The notes under the pieces: model-generated | What the model was told of the DNA's origin: nothing | Seen by the model: the letters and a program-made list of their open reading frames with translations, nothing else | Database searches by the model: none | Translations under genes and position numbers: made by a program | Shown: one piece after another, positions 33,275 to 45,609 of the stretch | Position numbering within the stretch: the stretch's first letter is position 1 | How the letters are laid out: every line of letters begins with the position of its first letter | Assembly (NCBI GenBank): GCA_036971475.1 | Contig: JBAIZL010000001.1 | Span: forward strand, 151,679,544-151,743,543 | Length of the DNA: 64,000 bases | Direction: 5' to 3' | DNA from: Prosapia bicincta | Lineage: Eukaryota > Arthropoda > Insecta > Hemiptera > Cercopidae

Positions 33275-33894
33275 CTGAAACAAAAGGAAAACATGTCTGA
33301 GTAAGATATGGTTTTTAAAAACTAACAATAAATTATAAAAATCTTTATGAAGTTTATTTAAGTAAAGTATTACACGATATACTGTTTCATTTCACAATTT
33401 AAAAACTGATAAGTTATTTCAATAACATTAGAGTAATAATATAGTGTTATTAAAATAACTGATGAAATAATATACTATTTTTGACATAATATTGCTACTA
33501 TGGTAATATTGGAATAAACTGTTTAATGAAATATCCTTTTCCGTCACACTTAATTTTTAAATTGCATAAAAATTATAAAGCTTTGGTCTGTAAAGAAACA
33601 ATTTTTAGTGTGAAAACTAAAGTGACCTCAGTATTCTATAAAAACATAAAATAGCAAACAGTTAAAGTGCAGTTAATTACTTCTATCAAATAACATTCAC
33701 TTCATTTTATGAATAAAGTCAGATAAAATGCAGTTTAAGCTACTGCTGCTAAACTCCTATCCACAGTTCCTTTCCCTTAAAAATGTTGACTTTAGAAGTT
33801 CTAAAGTTTTTATCATTATTATTATTTAATTAGTGATTTGTGATTTTAATTTTTTTTATCCTGGAAAGGCCATTAAAAGGGAGAAGTTATTGAT

Positions 33895-34205
33895 TGGAGT
33901 GAGTACTACCCTAAAATTTTTGAACACATCATAAAAACTAACTAGCTGGGAGTTTTTGTGTGTGAGTCTCGTCCATGACTGCATGGAACAATACACTGAT
34001 CTAGTGCAAAACATGCCTGCTGAAAAACATTAGTAAGAAGTTTACTTTTGCCAAGTGATAGTAATAGTGGTAACTAGCCGGACTAAAAGGTTTTTTTTCA
34101 ATAGTCAACAATTTTATTTATCATTTACGAGCAATAACAATATTGGAAACAACTCCAATACCACAAAAATAACTGATAATACAAGTTACATAAGGTTAAA
34201 ATATT
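33895..34205 (+). repeat. PLE end fragments of two families
   Basis: Bases 33940-34080 (CTGATCTAGTGCAAAACATG..TTTTGCCAAGT) match both outer ends of the 43.3-45.6 kb PLE. Bases 34138-34200 (CAATATTGG.AACAACTCCAATACCACAAAAATAAC..ACATAAGGTTAAAAT) match the ends of the ATGTACAT hammerhead family, although here the ribozyme itself is deleted. Confidence 0.65.
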
Positions 34206-35089
34206 TTGATTCTACTTTGTTTTACTACTGTGCTTTTGATATTGTATATCATTTATGAAATTGAAGACTTTAAAAATTAGTCTGTATTGACTATTCTCAG
34301 AATATAATTGGATAAAGGAACAAGAGTTGTGCTGGTTCCGGAAGCTTAGGTACAAAATGTTTTTAAGAAGTCTTTGAGGAAAGGAAGGCTAATCTGCAAA
34401 TGTAATTAAGGAAAGTAAAAATGGAAAAAGTCTCTGTCATAATCTTGTGAGAGTTAATTTTTATCGGCTGATATTTACGAAATCATGGAATACTTGCGAA
34501 AGCATGAAAAACTTAATCAAAGATTAATTGTAAGTAAAAACTAAATGCATTTGACAAGAATAAGTTGCATAAGTAGCTGTGTGAATTTGGAAGACATGAA
34601 GAAAGATCTAAACCTCTATAAAGAACGAGCAGAAGAATATTTTGGGAGCATAATACTCTGACATGGCAATAAATGTAATGTTTTCAATTCTAAATTTGTG
34701 AGCTCTACCATTTATAATGAATGAGGCTTCTTGAGAGGATTTAAGCAGAATTTTTATAATATAAAAGAATAGAGTAGTCCCTTTTCTAAATGGTATTCCA
34801 TATACATTGTAACACTTGTCCAGACCTTCAGTGTTACTATAGAGGACTAATCCTGTCTGCAAATCCTAGGCTCTGTAATTAAGAGACAAATTCCAAAGAA
34901 ATAAATGTCAATACTAAGCATTGAGATTATTTAGGTGCTATGATTCAACAATATATATTCCTGAAGGCCAAACTGTCAATTAAAAAAAAATGTATGTGGA
35001 GCTCTTTACATATCTGACTGTAAGAGATTCAATCAGATGAAAATAAGATAGGAAATAATTAGTTTTTAGGGCTTGACAATGTCAATCGG

Positions 35090-35625
35090 CCCCTGACAGT
35101 GAAGCATCACCTTGCTAGGCGAAAATGTTCTCTAGAACTAGAGTTCTCTTGACACTGAAATGTACATTAGGGTAAATTAAAGAAAGTTTGTGGTTAAGAG
35201 GTTTTTGTGTATTTATTATTAAATTCAACCACAGTATATTCCTAATAAATAGTAACAGTATGGCTTCTCGGTTTCAGGAATATAATAGATTCCAAAAGTT
35301 GAATTTGAGAGTCAAGTTTTTGTTAGAAGACATTAAATTTCTTAAAAAATGTAGAAAGTTTATATTTTAGTAAGTTGATGTTAGATATCTAGCTTTCACT
35401 CGATGGGCCTTGTTTAACAGGTGGGGCCGCAGCGGTCGGAGTGGGAGTGACTAGTTCTGTAGATTGTAAATAAGGCATTTTTCTAGCGTTAATCAGTCTT
35501 TGTATGTTATCCCTCTGAGGATGGTTACTTTGTAACTGAAATGTACAATAGGGTAAATTAAAGAAAGTTTGTGGTTAAGAGGTTATTGTGTATTTATTAT
35601 AAGAGAGTCTATTACAAAATTACAA
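35090..35625 (+). repeat. Two tandem PLE end copies, the second with a hammerhead
   Basis: TGAAATGTACATTAGGGTAA followed by ATTAAAGAAAGTTTGTGGTT occurs at 35156 and again, slightly changed, at 35537. The spacing is about 380 bp, and a GTGGGGCCGCAGCGGTCGG-like stretch lies between. This resembles direct terminal repeats left after loss of a PLE interior. Confidence 0.7.
35511..35553 (+). ncRNA. Hammerhead ribozyme motif, ATGTACA family
   Basis: Helix I CCCT/AGGG, core CTGAGGA (35515-35521, fits CUGANGA), extra T, helix II GGTTAC/GTAACT (one G-T pair) with loop TTT, GAA, then ATGTACAAT, where helix III has one extra base. The core is fully conserved. Confidence 0.7.
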
Positions 35626-35989
35626 TCTAGAATACAAAAATTTACAATCTAAACTAACTAATTTATGAAGGTCAGTCCAGTTTGTGAATTATTCGTTTAT
35701 AAATAAGGACGCAACACACTATGGCTTTAGATGGTAAAACTAACCACGCTCAGATTAGAAAATGTTCTGGGGTATGGACTTTGTTTTAGTGCAAATGCAC
35801 AGCAGTGGTTTAAAGAACATAGTAAAATACTATATTTTTATCAAAACAGAAATGTATCAGTTGGAGCTATATTCTGGTTGCATTAGGATTAAGTTTTGGC
35901 GCAAACAACTTTTACTCAGCATAGCAAGTAGTGCAGGTTTAGCTAATCATAAACAAAAGTATTTCAAGTGTATTTGAATATTAATTTTT

Positions 35990-37600
35990 TCCATTAATGT
36001 TTGCATTAATGAGTTGCCAAATTTGGTAAAAGTATATTGGATTTTCTACTATGCTCTTACTTTGTCATTTCTTTTCACTATTTAATCAGGAAATGGAATG
36101 TACCTCTTGGAGTTCTTTTAAAGAAACTTCAGCTTAAGCTGGTAGTATATTTTCTAGCTTCTTTGGTGTGTTAAATTAAGAATTTAAGCGTTACAATACA
36201 AATTTTAAATTAAAAAAATATAACATTTTAATTTTTGTTAATAAATATAAATACAGTGCTATAAGCAGCTATTTCAAAGAAAATTTATAAAATAAAGCCA
36301 GTTTTAAAGGGTGAAGTTTTTTTATTGATTTAAAGGAGAAACAAAAGAAAAATAGAAGATTAGCCAAAATTCACGTAGAAAGTTCATTGACATTTGAAAG
36401 AGTGCAGAAAAAAAAATATGAAGAACATCAAGAATAAGGAAATCGCCTAAATCCAAAAATTTAAAAAGTTATGACCAAATATAAAATTTTATACAAAATG
36501 AAGAAGCTACCAACCACCAGAAACTGTGACGTTGAGGATCATGCAATTTTAAGGGGAGGAATCGAACTATATTACGTCACTTTTTAACAGTATGTTGATT
36601 GGACCGGAGACAACAGGTGAGTATAGGGAGATAGAAGAAGAAAGGGAAGAAGGTGCAGTGGGTCTTGAAAAGTTGTAAATGCTGGACGGAGATTCAAACC
36701 ACTCCGCTTTTAATGATATGTTAAATTCCAACATCTTGTGCTAAGTGCAGAAAATAGGTAGCTGCAAAAATGTAATGGTGAGATTCCCAAGCATTTTTTA
36801 GGGATTTTGGTCCCTAAAATTGGTTAAATTCAAACAAATGTGGTGCCTTTCAAATAGGTCAAAAGACAAAGGGTTCCAAAGTTTATAAACCGTAAATTAT
36901 TTGTAGAAGATATTAACATTAAAATTCGCCAAAATAAATTTTAAAGAAAACCGTAAAAAAGTAAACATCAAATTATTAGGAAACGAAATTAAAATCGGAA
37001 TATATATCTGTGGTGCACCCGAGAGAGGGCCTGGGGCACCAGGTCCCCCTTAGTATGAAAAAAATGAAAATTTATAAAATATTTAAAATGACATGAAAAA
37101 TATTATATTTAACTGGAATTTAGGTATAGGGTAATAAGAACGACAATAGAAAATACTATTTAGACTACTTATAAATTGAATTCTCTGAGTCAGTATTTTC
37201 TCTAGTGAACGGACTGTAATAACCTATATTTATTCAAAACGCGCCATCCACCGTTGGATAAAATACATGCTTTTATTACTTTTATTTTTGTCTGATGTAT
37301 TCTGTATTAAGAGGCTTTAAGTAGCATTAAAATGTTGGCAGTTTTTAAATGTATTATTAATTTTGTAAAATCTTAACATTTCGCTCTGTGGTAAAATAAA
37401 CAGTTTTTGAGTTGGTACCTTTAGGTATAACTAAATAAGCACTGAAGTTACTTGAGAATTGATAATTATGGGAAAATATTAAAATTATCGAAAATAATAA
37501 ACAGCCTACTTTACTATGGCATAAAAACCGATTTAGTCTCAATTCGAGTCTCTTTTATGCTGCATATGCTTAAAACAGTTTAAAGAGTTAGTTTTTGCTA
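35990..37600. other. AT-rich stretch, no gene recognised
   Basis: The only compositional oddity is a GC-rich string at 37010-37053 (GGTGCACCCGAGAGAGGGCC onwards) related to 7947-7985. No open frame with a motif. Confidence 0.5.
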
Positions 37601-37624
37601 ATTCTGTTATAAACTCTTTTCGTT

Positions 37625-38350
37625 TTCTATGACCAATTTGAGTGAACATGTGGCTGGGAAATCTTGCTGTCTGTTAGGTGAAAATGCTGCTGAAACTGTT
37701 TAGATGTTCACAACAGCCTATAGAGGTGATGCTGAAATAAAACTCTTAAGTACGAGTATACTAGTGGTTTGTTTGATTTCTTAATGGTGACAAGTCAATT
37801 AATGACTAACCTCATTTCCCAATCAGAGGAAAATGTTCAGATAATTTGCTCTCAGGGCATCGACACACCAAATTTCAGAGATAAGTGGGTTATCTTAAAG
37901 CTTGGTTTAACAAATTTTAACTAAAGATCTGGGAACAAAATGAGTCACCGCCAACTCTGTACCTTGAGTTCTGACTCAATAAAAAAAAATGTAAAGTTAA
38001 AACATGCCTTGCCTTGAAAGAACAACTTCAGACTGATTCCGATTTCCTGTCGAAGGTCATTACTAAAGATGAGACATGGGGATTTGGCCCAAAAACAAAG
38101 CTACAAACAGGCCATTATAAGACATCATAGTCACCTTGTCCAAAAAGATATTGTCAAATCAAATATCGAGGCTTTTTTTATGTTCATTCAGTTTGTTCCA
38201 CCAGGCCAGAGCGTTGGTCGAGCTTTTTATTTGGAAGTTACACAATGTTGTTAAAAACCCCGATTTGTGATAGACAAGCGTCTAGATTTTCGACTATGAC
38301 AATACACCTACATACAGTCACTTTAGCAAAAAATGTCAATGGTTCTGTCA
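37625..38350 (+). pseudogene. Mariner transposase relic, full-span but heavily mutated
   Basis: The N-terminal KSCCLLGENAAETV and MFTTAYRGDAE (about 37660-37735) match the mariner HTH region. The middle is scrambled. From about 38030 DSDFLSKVITKDETWGFGPK carries the first catalytic Asp and the DETW motif, followed by the FVPPGQSVGRAFYLEV segment (38190-38240) and a DYDNTPTYSHF-like second-Asp region (about 38295). Homology stops at about 38350, immediately before the non-LTR element. The frame changes several times. It belongs to the same broad mariner type as the copy at 21.7 kb but retains the region that copy lost. Confidence 0.75.
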
Positions 38351-38364
38351 TGTATTTGTTACCT

Positions 38365-39080
38365 GAGTTAGATACTATTTATTGCAATGGCAAATAGCGT
38401 GATGCTCAGCACGCTGCCCTGCGGTACACCATTCTCCTGTGTATAGCTGTTTGAATACTTGCCTCCAAATCGAACGCGGAAAGATCTGTTTGAAAGAAAG
38501 TTAGCGATGAATGCTAGGATATTCCCTTGTATACTCCATGATTTTAAAGTGTTCAGAATTCCTCTTTTCCATGTCATATCGTATGCCTTCTCAAGGTCGA
38601 ATAAAACAGCAACGAGTGTTTGAAGCAAGAGAAAGGCATCTTGAATAGCGGATTCTAACAAAACCAATTGGTCAACCGATAATCGTCCTTGTCTGAAACC
38701 ACACTGTTCGTTGCAAAGAAAATTGTTGGTTTCTAGGTACCAGACAAGACGGCGGTTGACCATCTTCTCCAGTAGTTTGCACAAGACGCTTGTTAGAGAT
38801 ATAGGCCTATAACTACTGGCATTGGTTTTGTCTTTACCTGGTTATAAGATAGGAAATACTGTCCCTTCTAACCATGCATCGGGGAAAGACTGCTCCTCGA
38901 ATAGCCGATTGTATATTCGAAGGAGGAAAGTTTCGCCGATGATGGTAGATGTTTCAGCATGGAGTATACAATGGAATCAGGACCTGCTGCAGAATCCCTC
39001 GTTGACGCGAGAGCTGACTTCAATTCCCCTAAGGAGAAAGGAGTGTTCAAAGGTGAGTCGCCAGACAACCCAACAGTAAA
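38365..39080 (-). pseudogene. Non-LTR retrotransposon ORF2: reverse transcriptase relic
   Basis: Minus strand. FSLGELKSALASTRDSAAGP and DSIVYSMLKHLPSS (38960-39040) form RT motif 1. FRQGRLSVDQLVLLESAI, LFDLEKAYDMTWKRGIL (first catalytic Asp) and NGVPQGSVLSITLFAIAIN (about 38375-38440) follow. The element ends just before the YxDD box, so the polymerase active site and RNase H are missing. A frameshift at about 38800-38870 separates motif 1 from the rest. EN-RT architecture and sequence style suggest the I/Jockey group, with clade unresolved. Confidence 0.85.
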
Positions 39081-39118
39081 CGGTATTGCTTCTTCCTTCA
39101 GTTTATGTCTCTGGAATA

Positions 39119-40325
39119 CTATAGTATAGGCTGTAGTAACAGAAAAATTAGAAAATGATTTTGCCAGTACATATTATCACTGTCCGTGGTCATTCTTCCA
39201 TTCGGTTGATTCAGCGCAATAGCTGGTAACGGAATGGAAGTACCACAAACTGATCTTAGTTTCCTCCACACTGTGGAGGATGAAGTTGTTTGTCTAATTG
39301 TGCTAATGTACTGTTCCCAAGAGTTCTTTCTACTCAGCCTAAATATCGTCCGTGCTTTCGCACGGAGTATTTTATATTCCTGAAGGTTGTCAATTGTTGG
39401 GTTACGCTTTATCTCCTTAAAGCTCTTCATCCTAAACGGAGGATTTCTGTGCATTCCTCGTTCCACCATGGCACAGGCGGTCGGTTTGGATGCGCAGAGG
39501 TTTTCGGAATGGTCTCTACAGCGGAATTTAAAATGGTCTTAGTGAAATTTTCAACAATTGAATCAATTTGTGTCAGGTAATCTGTGTCAAATGATACAAA
39601 ATATTTCGAAAAGGCATCCCAGTTGGCTTTTTGCAAAATCCAACGGGAGTTTCGAGCATAACAAAGTTGTGAGTCACATAAATTGATCTTAATAGGCACA
39701 TGGTCGCTTCCATACAAATCATGGAGTACTGACTATGTGCATCTAGTAGCTAATTGAGGGCTGCAGATCGATAGGTCAACAGCAGTCCATCCACCAGTAG
39801 ATGCCGCTAAATGAGTAGGCCAACCGTCATATAGCAGGCATAGGTCCAGTTCTGCTCATACACTCTCCACTAGTTGTCCTCGAGGGTTACAGGTTGGAGA
39901 TCCCCAAGACAAATGGTGGGCATTGAAATCTCCTACCAATAAGAACGGAGTCGGTAACTGGGTTATCAAACCAGTCACTAAGATGCAGGTTTTTTTTTGT
40001 GGTGGCAAGTAGACACAACACAGTGATTTTATATAGGACAGCTGTTTGAACGGCTACTGCTTGTAAAGGAGTTATTAAGTTTAGAGAAACAGCGTTGATG
40101 CAATCACGGGTTAGGATGGCTACGCCACCATAGCTAGCTCAGTCTTCTGTAACGAAGTCTGATCTAAAAACTGAATACTCCCTAACATGAAAATTATGAG
40201 ATTCGTGGAGATGTCTCCTGTAGACATACAAACATTGGACACACATTTCTTACGAGTACTTTAAGATCTTCTAAGTAACTCCTAACACCGTTGATGTTCC
40301 ATTGTATCACTCACTTGGTAATTGC
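39119..40325 (-). pseudogene. Non-LTR retrotransposon ORF2: AP-endonuclease and linker relic
   Basis: Minus strand. IQWNINGVRSYLEDLK (about 40262-40310) is the endonuclease start with the catalytic Asn, and FVCLQET (about 40215) supplies the Glu motif. The middle is frameshifted. YGSDHVPIKINL (about 39675-39715) is the SDH motif that ends the domain. SRWILQKANWDAFSKY, PWWNEECTEILR and the KARTIFRLSRKNSWEQYIS linker follow to 39119. The order and spacing are those of EN-RT non-LTR elements. Multiple stops make it inactive. Confidence 0.85.
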
Positions 40326-40677
40326 AGACATTTATCAACTTAGCAATGGATTAATCTGACACCCATTGGTTCACTCTCGTTTGCCTATGATGTTCGAAGA
40401 CGTCTCAGGCTTACAATCCTCAGATTCCATATCCACCCGTTCAGGAATGGAATCTGAGGAAGATTTAGATTTCAGAGGGATTTTGGTACCATGCCCTCCT
40501 TTATTTATACGTTTTTTAGCTCCCAACATAGTTGGTGCCTATTTACTGCTTTGGAATACATACTTACTTTTCGCTGTATTCGGTTGTAGTACTACTTTGG
40601 ACGCAACAGCTTTATACTGCCGGGCGATTTCTTTTGTCCAGAGATGCATATTTCATTGACGGACTTGGTTCGACCGC

Positions 40678-41935
40678 CTAACCCTCCGCGGAGGTACTCG
40701 GTAGAAGAAGCAAATCACGTGACGTCTTTGCAGGTTCTTTAGTATTTAAAGATTGACCACATGTGACTAGCGACAGTAGACGGGAAACTTGGTCAGTTAG
40801 AACTTTTATCTTTTTCGTCAGGTCGGCACAGTTTGAACAGGACGATGTAGCGACATAGGTCTTACCGTCAACCTTCGGTTGAGCGGATCTATAAATTTTC
40901 CTTGCCTGTGAAAAGGATATTCTATCCTTAGCCATGACGCTGAGAATAGCCTTTTCCTCTTTAAAGTGAGGACATGTCGTATGATCGCGCCACGTGGTCA
41001 CCGCTACAGTTGGCGCACTTTAGGGAATTTACGCACTCCTTTTCATCATGGCCTTCCTCGCTACATTTACCGCATACACTCGGCTTCGAACAGGTTGAGC
41101 TAATATGCCCGAAACGTTGACACTTGAAGCAGCACCTAGGGTTAGCCACATATGGTCTTACGGAGAGCCGTTGGTAACCCGCATGTATATATTAGGGTAT
41201 CTCTGGTTTGCCAAACGTAAGTATATAAGAGGCTGTTGCAACTTTCGCCCCTTTGTCTGTCTTCATAATAGGCACGACATCATTTACTGACTGAGAAGAC
41301 AGTTCTAATTTTATTTCGTCGACAGTGACGTTTAGTAGATCTGCAGGTGATGACCCCCTTTGAAAAGTTCAAGGATCTATGGGGGGCTACAGATACCATG
41401 ACCTGATTGAAAAGACGTCATTTTTGAAAGAGTTCTCGTTTGTTTCTCATTGCAGGTTGCCACCAGCAGTGTCCCATTTCGTAGTTTTTTTATAGAGGCA
41501 ACAGGACCGGCAGTTATCGCCTTATTAATAAGAAAAGGAGAAACTTTTGATAGATCTTTCCCCTTCTCAGAACTAGAAAATATTAAATATTTTGGTGATG
41601 GCAATGTCACAGACACCATCAACTTTTTACTCGTATCGATAATTTTAGGATCGTCAGGGGAATCTTGGCGTGTACTCTTTAGACTAGTATTAATTGACTG
41701 GGTTTTTAAATCCATAAATGTTTTTAAGCCAGCCATCATGTCAAGGGTACATGCGAGACTATAGGAACGGATACACCTTTGGATTACATTAAGATCATTT
41801 CCAACCTTCAGAACTCTGAGGCCTATAGCTTTTCTCCTTAGCTCGACTGGATGGGCATCAGTCGAGAACTCGTAATACTGTGCCCAGGCTCCGACACCCA
41901 TGCACCGCGGACACTCCCTGACCAAGGACCGAAGC
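40678..41935 (-). pseudogene. Non-LTR retrotransposon ORF1 (gag-like) relic with CCHC knuckles
   Basis: Minus strand. A 182-codon N-terminal part (41377-41925) contains RKAIGLRVLKVGNDLNVIQR and PVASIKKLRNGTLLVATCNE, typical of Jockey/X-element nucleic-acid-binding proteins. After a frameshift, CFKCQRFGHISSTC, CGKCSEEGHDEKEC and CANCSGDH (40980-41140) are three zinc knuckles. A Ser-rich C-terminal part follows (40678-40980). It precedes ORF2 by about 350 bp in the order expected for a full element, so 38365-42100 is one 3'-truncated insertion. Confidence 0.85.
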
Positions 41936-42165
41936 GGCTGGTAGACCAGAAACCGTGTTTACGTCTTCAGCAGAGCAAGCTCACATCAGCGTCCCAGACC
42001 AGTTTGTCAAGCTCTGGACTTTTCAGCACTCCCAACACGCAACGGTTCAGACCAGTCAAGTTCCCTAAGTGAAGATGTTAGTGTATGTGTATGCATGTGT
42101 GCGTGTGCTTTATGAGTGGTGTAGTGTTAGGCTAAGGTAACACGAGGGACGCCAAACCCCTCGTA

Positions 42166-42167
<2 letters not shown>

Positions 42168-42212
<45 letters not shown>
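42168..42212. repeat. TA dinucleotide microsatellite
   Basis: About 22 uninterrupted TA units at the 5' edge of the non-LTR element. Confidence 0.98.
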
Positions 42213-42213
<1 letters not shown>

Positions 42214-43330
42214 CCTATATAATTTGTAATTATTTTAGTTTTGAGAATAGAATGTGAAGTAAATAGCCAAGATCCCAACACAAATATTTAACTATAATTA
42301 TTTGAATTTTGCTTGTGTAATTTTTCAGAGCTCTGACAATTTATTGCTACATAGAAACCAGATTTATATTATTATTATTATAAGACTTCAAAGAGAATAA
42401 AACACTAAGCTTAAACAAATGAATAAATTTAGAATAAATCACTAAACTTAAACAAATGAATAAATTTAGTAAGAGTTTGTGTGTTTACACATAGTGCCTT
42501 GTGCAGATACCTATGTGGTGACACTGTTTAATGGGGGTGTGCTAAACTTCAACAGTATTTGGGGATACAAGTTGGAACTCTAACCAAATCCTGAATGTAC
42601 AAGCTACGGATCTACATTTCAGTAACATACATTCGACCTACATAATGGGTTGTAGCAAACAAAAGTATTCTTAAACAAATAAAAAAATTTTAACTCAATT
42701 TCTACTCAGGTCATCAAAGAAAAATTTCATTTGATTAAATAAATACAAATAATATAAATGACTGAATCACAATTTTAAGTGGTAAAATAGAAAGCAAAAT
42801 TAATTAAATAAATTTAATTGTTATTTTAAAAAAAACTTTACTAACAACATGCCAAGTTTACAAAAATGTATTTGAATTTCAGAGGATGAATAAAAGGTAT
42901 TTTATTAATGATTGAAGATTTGAACAAGATATGTATAAGGAGAGTGTGAACTAATAGGAATTGATAAACCTCGCTTCAGAGTACTCTTTAGTAAGAGAAA
43001 ACTTTCTTAAAGGATTAAAATCAATACTGATTACATTGTGTGCCTGAATGTATTTCTAGATATAAATTGTAACCTAGACTTTTTATTATTTACTTTTATA
43101 CAGACCGACAAAAAATATTCATTTTAATATTTTACATGGTTTTAATATAATCACCCAGTTTCAGTATTATCACTTATAAAATTTTGGAAAGCCTTATGAA
43201 TTAAGTACTAAGTAGAGATGTAAGGGACGACCATGGCAGCACAAGGGCAGTTATATACATGACACACAGCTATTGTCTTATAGTTCTATAAGAGTTGTAT
43301 TAGTGAAAACCCACCAAGTTGGGAGGGAAA
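42213..43330. other. AT-rich stretch, no gene recognised
   Basis: Contains a short local duplication (AAACTTAAACAAATGAATAA at about 42408 and 42446), otherwise nothing supported. Confidence 0.5.
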
Positions 43331-43334
43331 GATA

Positions 43335-44345
43335 ATTATGAATTAAGATTTATTTTTTTAATTAAAAAAAATTTATACTTACACTTTAGGTACCAACTTG
43401 GCAAAAAAAACACTACTTTCTGATATTTTCAGCAGACGTGTTTTGCACTAGGTCAGCGCGTTGTTCAATGATGCTAGTCACAGACAAGACTGTTACTCAG
43501 GTGTGTTATTATTCAAAGAGTAATTGTTAATTATGTCTTCAAATATAGTATTTGATTCTGAGTGTCTTATCGTTTATAATGTGTTGTGGATAGTATTTAT
43601 GGTGTTTGTATATCTCATGGTTTTGCTATGCCAAGTTTGTTGCTTTTTGTGATGTAGTGTAAGACTTTTAGATTGTTCTCTATGTTAGTCTGTGAGTGTA
43701 GGAGTTTTGTATGTGTATGGTGAAATTTGATTTGGGTTGTATTTTGAAGCGTTTGTTGTATCTTGAGGTAAATGTTCATCCCGTTTGTTCTATGTAAAAG
43801 CTGGGGCAGTTGTAGCATGTAATCTTGTATGCTCCTGCCCTATTTGAGTATTTTTGTGCTGCTTTTTTTGTGCAATTATGTTGTCTAACAAGGTGTGTTT
43901 GTATCCTTTTTTAATATGCCATGTAATTTATTGCGTTTAGTTTGTCTTCATTGTTCATGGGTATGTTGATTAGTCTTGTGTATCATGGAGTGAAAGGCAG
44001 CATGTTTATGTTGTGTAGTGATTGAAGTGTTGTGTATAACTCTGTCAGTGGTGATCAGTTTTCTGTATATTTTGAATGTTTGTTTTCGTTAGATCTAAGA
44101 AGTTGATTTTGTTCTGTTTCTAGTGTAAAGTTCATGTAAATGTGTTTGGTGTTTATCTGTTTTATGTTGCTTTTGTATGGGATTAGGATGTCATCTACTT
44201 ATCTGTACTATATATAATTATTGCGAGCCCATTTGTTGTTGTTTATGATATCTTTTTGTTCTAGATTTGTATGATAATTTCTGGTAATATGCTTGAGATG
44301 GGGAATCCCATGTGTAGTGGGCATATTGGTACATCTTATTTGTGT
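43335..44345 (-). pseudogene. Penelope-like element 4, minus arm
   Basis: Minus strand from about 44345. RT palm remains include GIPHLKHITRNYHTNLEQKD (44230-44310), aligning with GSPI..RNIHTNLEQK in the other arm. Next come FLDLTKT, the linker, and a GIY-YIG tail (YRTNGMNIYLK and SQTNIENNLKVLHYITKSNK at 43620-43800). The outer end (43400-43480) carries ACGTGTTTTGCACTAGGTCA. It mirrors the plus arm at 44346-45605. Confidence 0.75.
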
Positions 44346-45605
44346 ACCACTAATAAATACCACATCAGCATCTTCACACAAAATTGCAAAAAACCTCGAC
44401 AAAATAATAAGAAAAAATATCATTTTATAACCACACCAGCCTAAAAAACAACATAGATCTTACAGAAAAAATAAAAAACACACATAGCACATAACTCTAC
44501 ACTAGCATCATTCGACATCACCAACCTATACGAAAACATAAACATACTCAAACAAATGTTAATAGAAAAACAACCAAAGAAATAATAACACTAACAGAAA
44601 CAATCATTTCTCAGAATTACTTCACATACAACAAATACTACACACAAAACAAAGGCTTACCTATGGGATCCCCCATCTAAAGCACATAAGTCAGAAATAT
44701 TCATACCAATCTAGAACAAAAATATATCATTCACAACGAATACGCCAACAATATAATATATTGGTAGAGATACATAGATGACAATTACATAAAAAATTAC
44801 ACGATAAACTTCATACTAGAAACAAAACAAACTCTACTTCATAGATTCAACAAAAACAAAACAAACACACATTCAAAATATACAAGAAATTCACAACCAC
44901 TGACAGTTATACACAACACTTCCAATTACCCCCACACAACACAAACATGCCACCTTTCACTCCATGATACACAGATTAAACAACATTGTTAGAAAACATA
45001 ATGCGCAAAAAACCAAAACACACATTCACAAAATTACATAACACATATCACAACACATCACAAAAAATAGCTCCCTCGCTCCGCAAACTTAAATATAAAG
45101 TAGCATTTAAAACATCCAACACAATTTTTAATAAACACCAGAATAAACACGAGACCGGCAAGAGTATACAGGATTACATGTAATAACTGACCCAGCTTTT
45201 ATATAGGACAAACAGGGAGAATATTTACCACAAGATAAAAACACAAAAAAACACAACCTAAATCAAATTTTGCCAAACACATACAAAACACACTACACTC
45301 ACAGACTAACATAGACACCAGTCTGAAAATCTTGCACTACATCAAAAAGAGCAACAAACTTAACACAACAGAAAACTACAAGGTTTACAAACTCTATAAA
45401 TACTATTCACAACACATTCTGAATAGAAAAAACACAATCAAACACTATATCTGAACACTTAATTAACAACTACTCTATGAACAACACCAATACACCTGAG
45501 CGTGACTCACAGCATTGAATAATGCGCTGACCTAGTGCAAAACGTGTCTGATGAAAATTGTGTAAGTAGTGATTTTTTTTTTGCCAAGTTAATACCAAAA
45601 GTGTA
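44346..45605 (+). pseudogene. Penelope-like element 4, plus arm: RT and GIY-YIG relic
   Basis: Plus strand. SHKIAKNLDKIIRKNII (about 44375-44425) is the RT fingers motif. TLASFDITNLYENINIL holds the first Asp. KYYTQNKGLPMGSPI is the GS motif, and YW.RYIDD (about 44760-44780) is the catalytic box with stops nearby. A linker with NTLLENIMRKKPKHTF (44986 on) leads to PAFI-IGQTGRIFTT (about 45195-45225) of the GIY-YIG nuclease and a C-terminal tail to 45450. The end AGTGCAAAACGTGTCTGATG (45534 on) matches the opposite arm. Frames change repeatedly. Confidence 0.8.
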
Positions 45606-45609
45606 ATTA

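Noticed and set aside
37010..37055. Exon or functional RNA in the GC-rich string
   Set aside because: It resembles 7947-7985 but lacks a donor and a clear structure. More likely a fragment of an old dispersed repeat.
43425..43480. Hammerhead in the end of the 43-45 kb PLE family (also at about 33990 and 45525)
   Set aside because: CTGACCTAGTGCAAAAC looks vaguely like a core, but no helix II and no CUGANGA box in the right place could be drawn.
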